DNA of 64,000 nucleotides, from contig CM060126.1 of NCBI GenBank assembly GCA_030522415.1, positions 9,672,852 to 9,736,851 of the forward strand, given 5' to 3'. This DNA comes from Channallabes apus (lineage: Eukaryota > Chordata > Actinopteri > Siluriformes > Clariidae). The translations under genes and the position numbers were made by a program. This document shows, in pieces, positions 55,601 to 64,000 of this stretch (its first letter is position 1; each line of letters opens with the position of its first letter). The notes under the pieces were generated by a model. It searched no databases. It had not been told where the DNA came from and saw only the letters and a program-made list of their open reading frames with translations.

Positions 55601-56504
55601 TTCTTAGTTTCAGAAACCACAGAAACATGCCAGTCGAGAAAAAAAGATTTAAAAAAATCAAACAAACTGACCAGATGAGAAGTAAATGATTTCTTTCTTT
55701 CTTTCTTTTTTTAATCCACAAAGACTGCAAAGATTGCTGGGTCATACTTCCTCATGAATAAACATGAATAAACATCTATTGGCCCTTTTCGAAAGCAGCT
55801 TGTGGCAGAAGGATAAAATCTTTATACATTAAAGCAAACCTGTTTTACTGCTGTGGAGACAGATGACATGTTTTTCAGAAGCAGCAAATTACTGGTCCCA
55901 GCATCACCTCACCACTTATACCTAAAATGTTACAATGATTAACCCTTTAAATGGCAAAGTGAAATTTGCCAGAGTAAAAAAAATATATGTTATAGCTATA
56001 GAGCAACAAATCAATAAAGTGCTAAGTACATGCTAATATGTGCTAGCCAAACAAGCAACAAAGTGTTATAGAAGGGAGCAAGTTAATTCCAATGTATTAT
56101 TTAGTGATACTGATACTTTGAGACTTTTAAGCAAAATGATTTGGAAAATGTGGGTAGAAAAAATGCTTTAGAGAGCTTTTCCCACGACTACTAAAGATGG
56201 AGGATAGGAGTCTGATTAGATACAGAGTGACAAGAAAACGTCAACTTTTTTTTTTTTTTTTTTACAATCCAATAAAACTAGAAGTGATAAAAGAAATAAA
56301 TTTTATTCATAGTAATTGAAACCTAAAACTTTAAAATGGTGGAGTGTTTACTTGCTAAATGTCACTAACCCGCAGTGCTACCACCTGCTAATGGCTACCA
56401 CCTGCTAATGGCTACCAATATGCATTTCAAAAATTCCCGTTATTCTGTGTCACCCTGTATTTGCATTAATTAGTAGTAGAACCTAATAAAAGTTACGGGT
56501 GAGT
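55601..56504. other. Intergenic, with a small tandem duplication
   Basis: CTACCACCTGCTAATGG is repeated in tandem at about 56380-56415. Poly-T at 56246-56262. No gene. Confidence 0.45.
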
Positions 56505-57930
56505 GCATTGTATATTTCTGGATCAAAAGAGACCACTGCAAAAATTGGCAGTTTCTCAGGTTTTACTTTTATACAGTAGGTATGTGTTTCTGTTAAAAAA
56601 TTAACAGATTTTTTTTATTTTAAGAACCACAGTACTGACACCATTTGTCCCAAATTCCAATTAAGAATATTGTTATTTAGAGAAATTACATAAAGAAAAT
56701 TGCTAAGCAGTGATTGCAAAGATCTTGAACAATGCAAAGAAAACAAGTTGATATTCATTTTAAACAGTATGCACAGTATAAACTAATGTTTTAACATTCA
56801 GCATCTGGTGGAATAACCCTGTTTGGCAGTTACAGCTTTCAAGTGTCTTGGCCCTCCACCAGTCTTTAACATTGCTGTAGGGCAACTTTATGCCACTCTT
56901 GAACACAATCAAGAAGCTCAGCTGGCTTGTATCCATCTAACCCTTGATCACATATTCCGGAGGTTTTCAACGGGGCTCAGCTCTAGAGACTGGGCTGGCC
57001 AAGACACTGTCTTAATATCCAGACCGTGATTGACTTGGCTGTGTACTGTAGCATTGTCCTGCTGGACCATTTGGTGAACCTAGTCAGAGCGGAAGAACGC
57101 AAATGTTCTTCCAGCATAACCTTACAGTATACATGGCTTGATTTGTGTGTCTTTCACAAAGACAAATTAATCTGATTCTAGCCTTGCTGAAGAACCGCCA
57201 GATCACCAACCCTCCATCACATTTCACAGTTGCTGCAAGACGTTGTGGTTTGTAGACTTCTCTTCAGGTCTCTGTCTAACCATAAGATGTTGGCTAAAGC
57301 TAACAATTGGAACCATCAGAGAGCTTTCTCCAGTTCTCTATGGTCCAATTCCTGAGCTATTTTGCAACTTCAGCCTGGCTCTTCTTTGCTTTCTCTTTGA
57401 TGAGGAGCTTTTATCTGGCTTTGCACGTCTTCAGCCCCGCCTCTAGGAGCCTGTCCTCGCCATGCACTTTACCCAAACTTCGGTTTGCCACTGTGTTGTG
57501 ACATCCATGTCAGTAGAGATTAATTTTCGCCCTCTGTCAGTCTCTAGCTTTGTTGTCCCCAGTGTCTGCTGCTTGACCTTGTTCTTGAGTACTTCTGTCT
57601 TTGAAATGTGAAGGATGGAAGCAACATGATGCTCACTGTATCCCTGTGCCAGTAAAGCCAGGATTGAAATCTTCTTTTCTTCTGACAAAACTTTACATTT
57701 TTCATTCAACTCTTTTGTCATGGTCAATGTTTTTTTTTTTTTTTTTTTACATTCCAGAGTTACTACATGATGTTTCTGTATTTCATAAAGCAATGTGTTT
57801 GTGTTGGAATTGACCAAATGATGGAATGGAACGGAATGGTTGCTCTTTTTGTAGAGATGCTGATTTAAGAAAAAAAAAAAAAAGCAGGGGTTTCCTTTTT
57901 TTTTTTTTACATTGCTGTATACAGTATATT
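56505..57930 (-). mobile_element. Tc1/mariner element, nearly full length, decayed
   Basis: Left subterminal text GAGACCACTGCAAAAATTGG, then minus-strand gene text: CCACCAGTCTTTAACATTGC, GAGGTTTTCAACGGGGCTCAG, GCCTTGCTGAAGAACCGCC, TCTGCTGCTTGACCTTGTTC, and the right end near 57925. At least three TACTGTA/TACAGTA scars (56572, 57044, 57123) break phrases known from other copies. Confidence 0.85.
57443..57721 (-). pseudogene. N-terminal DNA-binding part of the Tc1 transposase
   Basis: From the ATG at 57721 it reads MTKELNEKCKVLSEEKKISI, then LALLAQGYSEHHVASILHIS, a helix-turn-helix for binding the inverted repeats, and KTEVLKNKVKQQ. The frame is lost in the catalytic part, which is scattered over 56830-57440. 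It is too short to act as a transposase. Confidence 0.75.
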
Positions 57931-58935
57931 TTTAGATGCATAAGGGCACAACCAGTCTTTAGACTGGGTTAAAAATCTCAGATGTTAACAGCAACAAGTT
58001 CCTTTTAGCCCCCAAGGAAAGCTTTTAGCATCCCATTATCTAAACTGAACGTGCTATTAATCACCAAAAATAGATGCATGCACACTAATGGCACTAGGCA
58101 GTCCTGACAAAGCTAAATGGTGTAAGACTTAGATGAAGTAGGGAAAATAGCAGGGTTATATAACGGGCACAGAGTCAAACACAGAGCATTATTATATACC
58201 GTTTCCCAACATCATTACACTTGATAAATCACCTTTTCAGTAGCAGAATGTTTAATGTCTAATGTTTTCCAAAACCCAGTTTATTCAAATGGGATGTTAA
58301 ACTATTCCTTTCCAATTCCCACAAGGCAAAACAATACATAGGGACAGAATTTGCATGCAGTTTTTTCAAAACTGCAAAAACAAAGGTTTTTCAATACCAA
58401 CAATGCTAAAACCCTAAGTGTGTATGTATAATATGCTTTGCTTTGGTAAACTCCTAGCTAAACCCCAAGCTAATCCAGGGATTAACATGAAATTCTGCAC
58501 CAGTTCATGTCTAGGATTTATGATTCCCCAAAGGAAAGCAGATCTTTCTTCTTTTTAGAATTAGGCATTAAAGCAGTTAATCAGGATTCAATAGAAATGT
58601 TAATGTGAGTGGAGGGAAAATAAATAAATAAATGTTTTTAAGATGGTGTCTCAAGGTGTCTTAGATATTCCCATTTTAGAAGGAGAATAAATTGATACAG
58701 TAGGTCACATTAAAAGAGTAAAAATCCTTCATGACATGGAACATGCATAACCTTAAAGTGCAGCCCAACCGCCATACATCTCACACGGAAAAAGATTTGG
58801 TGAACGTTGCCACATAAATATTTAAAACAGTCCAGATATATTCATATTTTCCATGTGCTATCCACATAATTTATAAAGAGCACCTATTATACAAAAATTC
58901 ACTTTAAAAACATTTTCAGGTAATCACAAGGGTCT

Positions 58936-58975
<40 letters not shown>

Positions 58976-61000
58976 CAAATATATATCCAAATATATTATT
59001 TGGATTTTCTTTGTCTATCCAATCAAAAATAGTGAGGATTTTTCTTAGATGAGAATAAACAGATGTACCAGTTATTAGAGTGGAAAAATATAGGTCTTTT
59101 CCCTAAAGTCTTTTCCCTAATTTATTCTCATGAAAATGTAAAAGTGGGACTTGGACTTCGCTCAGCATATCAGTACCTGTTTATAAAGGCTCCATACATC
59201 ACTTCTCCTACATTGAAAGGTCAGTGCTTCTAATACAATGCAGTCAATTTGCTTGTGCACGGTGTAGTTCAGGTTCAATCTGTGCTTGGAAATATGGCTG
59301 AAGGCCAAATATCGTTTCAAAGTCCTAAAATAAACTTTAAAATGCCTTAAAACTGGCCGCTTTCATTTTTCTTTTTCCAAACCCTATCAATATGCCCCTA
59401 GAAACAATGGAAAAAAAGCACAAGCAGAAATGCCAGGACTGTCATCATACTGTTGGATACCAATCCAATGCCCTGAACACCCTTTTGGCTAAAAAAGGAC
59501 CTCCTATTTGTATCAGTACCTATATCTGTTTTTTTTTGTTTTTTTTGTGAACAATGTATTCATATATGGTTGTACTTTAGCATGTTTCTCATTTCTCAAA
59601 TTCTAGTATAAAATGTTTAAGCTTTAAATTAGGAGTAAATGAGTGATGTATTACATATGGCAGCATGTGCACAAGCTCTCTATTGTTTTACTATTACAAG
59701 CACTTTTGTCACAGTATCTATGACCAAAATCAGGCTTCAGTGGGAAACAAATGACTAATCAATAGCAATCTTCCTACGGCGAGATACATGGCCACAGCTC
59801 CTCTCATTCTAACTCTCCTGCACTTTGCTATATGACAGCTTTGATTTAAGCCCGACTCGATAGAGAACAGCCTTTATTTGTAGGACAGCTAACTGTAACA
59901 ATGTGTCTAATATGTTTTCCCAAGTCCTGCTACATTCCACACTCACTGATCAATGATCACGATAAAAGCTCATGACGCTTTGATGGGTTCATACTCACTT
60001 CTTTTTTTTTTTTTAACTCTCATACCCGTACATTTCCTATTAGTTCCGCTGTACATATTTTACGATGAATAATGCACACGACTATGGATTTAAGCATTTG
60101 AATATTTTGTCACTACATTGTATTCAGTGCATTGCTGAATTATTTCAATTCAATTAAACAACATGAATATGTAAATATAAGTATTTAATGTTTATGTATC
60201 TCATACTGTATGTACTGCATATGTTTAGTAGCTGCATGTAACCATGATTTTAAAAATCTTTACACCACAGTGCTTTTGAATACTCAAATCTGTGTAATTT
60301 GATTAATTTTCCATAAAAGTACCCTGACAATAATCTTGGCTACACTTCAAACTGCAGGTTTAGTCTTAATATAACGGACACATTTTCATTTCTATGGTAA
60401 CAGCTCATTTAATGGAGGCTTGTACTGTAAGACAAGATGTAACAGTTAAGACATTAAAAGGGACCTTTTATACAAAATTTCTTTCTTTTAGTAATTTTTC
60501 GACATTTAGATGGGACTTCAGTGTCTGTGTCCAAACAATAAAAAGCATTTTCTACTTCTGGTGCTTTTCCTATTTTTGTACTGTCCAGGGTTTAAAGAAG
60601 CAACTTAGATTTATTATTGTGACCTCATATACAGTAAGAAGATGCCCTTCGCAGACTTGCCCTTCCCACCCAGCTGTGCTCAGCTCTGCCGTTAGGCTTG
60701 GCAGTTGCTCACTTATATACAGTAGAGACTGAAATGGTGTGTTTGGAAAAGGAGTAGAACAGAGGGTGTTTGAGGTAAAAAAATAAAGAAAGAAAGAAAG
60801 ATTATCTGAGGGTTATTTCAGCTTTGCACTTTGAGGGACCTCCGAGACCTTTGTTAACTTGTTAAAGAAATAACAGAATACAAGACCATAAAAAAAAAAT
60901 TTCAGATGTTAAAAATACATACTCTAGTAAGTCATTGATCAATAAAGTAATCAATACTGTGTAATCCATGTGTAATCAATGAAATCTAAAAATGAGTCTA
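57931..61000. other. Longest repeat-poor stretch of the window
   Basis: About 3 kb in which I recognise no transposon except simple repeats: (GT)n then GCGCGC at 58939-58976, several A/T runs, and an (AAAG)n run near 60785. Scar heptamers are sparse (58697, 60205, 60424, 60630, 60717, 60998). Conserved non-coding elements, if any, would most likely be here or at 12.4-13.3 kb. Confidence 0.4.
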
Positions 61001-61029
61001 CTGTAGGGTGTGCCACGGTGCATCAGTGA

Positions 61030-61720
61030 CGGGCATGCACTCAAATCTTTTTGAATCTTTTCATCCCTCGCACACTCCGAAGGCTGACTACATAGGTCGG
61101 CGGGGAGGGGAGGGGCGGGGCCGCTTGGGGACCTCGGGTTTTCTCTGTTTTATAAAAGCGAGGCAGGGAGCTTAGATCGAGGTCCGGAGTTCGGGAGAGT
61201 GGAGAATGAGTGGCAGACGTTTAACTTGAGAGGGGCATGCGACCGGGGCAATGCCATGTGCCACAGGGACTTCAAAGGCAGGTGAAGTGAGCACACCTGT
61301 TTGATTACCACACCGTCAGCTACTAAAGGACTGCACGGCACTTTCACTTTCACCGAGAGCCAGCCTTCACGATCCAGCCATAGAAGAGGAAAAGCAGCGA
61401 TAGCTGACGTTGGCAACAGCTGCGTTAAGACTCCTGTCTGCAGCCGCACCCATGAAGAGCTAGACGGGGCTGGTTGGCCACGACTGCAAGTGCTGCGTTG
61501 AGGAGCCTGCAGGAGCCACGTCCACATGGGTCCACTCTACCACTCTGCTCACCACCATCACTCACCAGCCGAGTGCCACCATGCCAGCTTGCCAGTGCCT
61601 CTGGGCTGGCACGTGCACATTCTAACTTCTTTCCATCTCCAAGACCTCGCCTTGTGTCTGTGGTGCGCCCCGAGTCAAAGGTGACAAATCTTACAGGTGT
61701 TATCGGACATTTTAATTTTG
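61030..61720 (+). promoter_or_regulatory. GC-rich promoter-like island with TATA box and splice-donor site
   Basis: GGGGAGGGGCGGGGCCG (about 61108-61124, GC boxes) is followed by TTTTATAAAAGCG (TATA, about 61148). The next 550 bp are GC-rich and end at TTTTG|GTAAGT (61720/61721), a near-perfect 5' splice site. No ATG opens a convincing frame: the first at 61206 stops after seven codons. It may be the first exon of a gene or non-coding RNA, or an LTR (TGTAG at 61003, TTACA at 61691), but no target duplication is seen. Confidence 0.4.
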
Positions 61721-62455
61721 GTAAGTTTTCCACCATGATACAGAGGATGTTGAACTTTTTATTCTCTCTGTAACCTGGCAAGATTTTTTTTAATTACATT
61801 TATGAAAGAACAAAGAGCAGCTGGTGAGCTTATAGCTGTTGTAAGTAATAACAAGAACCAACTTGTTTTGAGGGCAATACATGAAAAGAAATTAAACTAT
61901 AAAAGCTTAACAAGCATAACGTGTCATTTATTCATACATTAGCAATGGTATTTATTGCCAAATGCATTTATAACACAGCGTTCATGATGTCAAACCACAA
62001 TATTGTAAACATCTCAGCAAAACTTGGACCTGTTAGAAAAGCTAACTTTAAAAAAAAAAAAAGAAAAAAGGAAAAGCTGACCAGAGGCTGACTATGATGC
62101 TGCTGCTTTTAATTATCCCAGAAAGGATAATGAAGACGGTTCATTTTTCCATTATCTCCACTGTCAGACAGCAGACCATAATCCTCAGAATCAGCACTTG
62201 CATTAAAAGCTTTCGCAGCATCATGAACAAAGTGAACAGGCAATGTACGGTACATCATTCTCCAACTAACAGTGAATACTAATTGAATGAATTACGCAAC
62301 CTGTCTGTGTGCACGTAAACTAACATATCTGCTTTACATGCTGTTTGCAAGTCATATTTTATGCCCATACTTTCTTTGTATTCACATACGGATGGCATAC
62401 TGTCTGTTTAGTAAAACAATGTGCCAGTATCTGGAAAAACAAGATGGCAAAAGTA
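61721..62455. other. Intergenic, nothing recognised
   Basis: AT-rich. No element recognised before the Tc1 left end. Confidence 0.4.
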
Positions 62456-64000
62456 CAGTGGTGTGAAAAACTATTTGCCCCCCCCCTCCTGATTTCTTAT
62501 TCTTTTGCATGTTTGTCACACAAAATGTTTCTGATCATCAAACACATTTAACTATTAGTCAAAGATAACACAAGTAAACACAAAATGCAGTTTTTAAATG
62601 AGGGGTTTTATTATTTAGGGAGAAAAAAAATCCAAACCTGCATGGCCCTGTGTGAAAAAGTAATTGCCCCCTGAACCTAATAACTGGTTGGGCCACCCTT
62701 AGCAGCAATAACTGCAATCAAGCGTTTGCGATAACTTGCAACGAGTCTTTTACAGCGCTCTGGAGGAATTTTGGCCCACTCATCTTTGCAGAATTGTTGT
62801 AATTCAGCTTTATTTGAGGGTTTTCTATCATGAACCGCCTTTTTAAGGTCATGCCACAACATCTCAATAGGATTCAGGTCAGGACTTTGACTAGGCCACT
62901 CCAAAGTCTTCATTTTGTTTTTCTTCAGCCATTCAGAGGTGGATTTGCTGGTGTGTTTTGGGTCACTGTCCTGCTGCAGCACCCAAGATCGCTTCAGCTT
63001 GAGTTGACGAACAGATGGCCGGACATTCTCCTTCAGGATTTTTTTGGTAGACAGTAGAATTCATGGTTCCATCTATCACAGCAAGCCTTCCAGGTCCTGA
63101 AGTAGCAAAACAACCCCAGATCATCACACTACCACCACCATATTTTACTGTTGGTATGATGTTCTTTTTCTGAAATGCTGTGTTACTTTTACGCCAGATG
63201 TAACGGGACACGCACCTTCCAAAAAGTTCAACTTTTGTCGCGTCGGTCCACAAGGTATTTTCCCAAAAGTCTTGGCAATCATTGAGATGTTTTTTTAGCA
63301 AAATTGAGATGAGCCTTAATGTTCTTTTTGCTTAAAAGTGGTTTGCGCCTTGGAAATCTGCCATGCAGGCCGTTTTTGCCCAGTCTCTTTCTTATGGTGG
63401 AGTCGTGAACACTGACCTTAATTGAGGCAAGTGAGGCCTGCAGTTCTTTAGATGTTGTCCTGGGGTCTTTTGTGGCCTCTCGGATGAGTTGTCTCTGCGC
63501 TCTTGGGGTAATTTTGGTCGGCCGGCCACTCCTGGGAAGGTTCACCACTGTTCCATGTTTTTGCCATTTGTGAATAATGTCTCTCACTGTGGTTCGCTGG
63601 AGTCCCAAAGCTTTAGAAATGGCTTTATAACCTTTACCAGACTGATAGATCTCAATTACTTTTGTTCTCATTTGTTCCTGAATTTCTTTGGATCGTGGCA
63701 TGATGTCTAGCTTTTGAGGTGCTTTTGGTCTACTTCTCTGTGTCAGGTAGCTCCTATTTAAGTGGTTTCTTGATTGAAACAGGTGTGGCAGTAATCAGGC
63801 CTGGGGGTTACTACAGAAATTGAACTCAGGTGTGATAAACCACAGTTAAGTTATTTTTTAACAAGGGGGGCAATCACTTTTTCACACAGGGCCATGTAGA
63901 TTTGGAGTTTTTTTCTCCCTTAATAACGTAAACCTTCATTTAAAAACTGCATTTTGTGATCAATTATGTTATCTTTGACTAATAGTTAACGGTTTTTGAA
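62456..64000 (-). mobile_element. Tc1/mariner element, right end cut by the window edge
   Basis: TA (62454-62455) followed by CAGTGGTGTGAAAAACTATT, the left inverted repeat. The right part (63935-64000) mirrors the left subterminal text (TTAGTCAAAGATAACA) but the outer end is beyond the window. The element ends in CAG, the triplet expected in excision scars of the form TA-CAG-TA. The copy at 20395-21301 is an older relative. Confidence 0.93.
62677..63701 (-). pseudogene. Tc1 transposase gene with two frameshifts
   Basis: Starts at the ATG at 63701: MPRSKEIQEQMRTKVIEIYQ. Two helix-turn-helix subdomains (residues about 5-50 and 70-115) are linked by a GRPTK motif that contacts the minor groove. 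The catalytic part has Asp in LWTDATKVELFG, where the residue after Asp is changed from the usual Glu, Asp in LQQDSDPKHTS and Glu in SPDLNPIEMLWHDLK, spaced as in DD34E enzymes. Frame shifts near 63290 and 62970 split it into three frames (63279-63701, 62963-63301, 62677-62982). It ends at KGGPTSY. Relatively young but not functional. Confidence 0.92.

Noticed and set aside
60394..60732. 112-residue plus-strand frame as a host gene
   Set aside because: No domain, poor start context, and interrupted by two scar heptamers; composition matches surrounding AT-rich DNA.
61002..61695. Solo LTR starting TGTAG and ending TTACA
   Set aside because: No 5-bp target duplication on the flanks (TCTAC versus GGTGT) and imperfect TG...CA ends; kept only as an alternative for the promoter-like island.
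1..64000. CRISPR array, operon, phage or endogenous virus
   Set aside because: No spaced direct repeats, no bacterial gene structure, and no gag, pol, env or capsid-like frames were seen; the reverse transcriptases are of LINE type.

Overview
The window reads as intergenic DNA from a teleost fish. It is AT-rich and CpG-poor, carries long (AC)n tracts, and is packed with Tc1/mariner remnants, tRNA-derived SINEs, an L2-type and an RTE-like LINE, and hAT transposons of kinds typical of fish. The repeat mix (two abundant tRNA-SINE families, many Tc1 lineages) suggests an ostariophysan, perhaps a catfish, but that is a guess from repeat resemblance. I find no intact host gene, no real tRNA or rRNA, and no CRISPR array. 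All recognisable coding sequence is transposon-derived, and all of it is broken.

Layout. 1-14.8 kb: old Tc1, hAT and SINE pieces, including two nested SINE insertions. 14.8-17.9 kb: an L2-type LINE with a promoter-like 5' end, an endonuclease reading frame and a reverse transcriptase reading frame. 18.3-24.5 kb: two young SINEs with perfect target duplications, several Tc1 remnants, and a 75-nt near-perfect hairpin. 24.5-28.9 kb: a stack of insertions, namely a Tc1 remnant split by an AT-rich DNA element with CCCCAGT ends, split by a hAT element with a perfect 8-bp target duplication, split in turn by an L2 3' tail. 29.0-32.4 kb: a nearly full-length RTE-like LINE inserted in an older SINE (14-bp duplication). 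33.8-49 kb: more Tc1 copies, one bounded by both inverted repeats at 43.7-44.9 kb, and further SINEs. 49.6-52.0 kb: a hAT-like composite with a CpG-rich TATA-bearing core. 53.4-57.9 kb: four Tc1 remnants and a young SINE. 58-61 kb: the longest repeat-poor stretch. 61.0-61.7 kb: a GC-rich promoter-like island. 62.5 kb to the end: a Tc1 element cut by the window edge.

The strongest signal not explained by any single feature is the heptamer TACTGTA / TACAGTA. I count a little over 100 by eye, against about 14 expected from base composition. At many sites it sits where related repeats have a plain TA, so it looks like a 5-bp insertion. This is the scar left when a Tc1/mariner element ending in CAG excises from its TA target. 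One such scar ends the L2 endonuclease frame and three shift the RTE-like frame. The scars are frequent in older elements and absent from the youngest ones (the hAT and the three young SINEs), which gives a relative time scale for a past burst of cut-and-paste activity.
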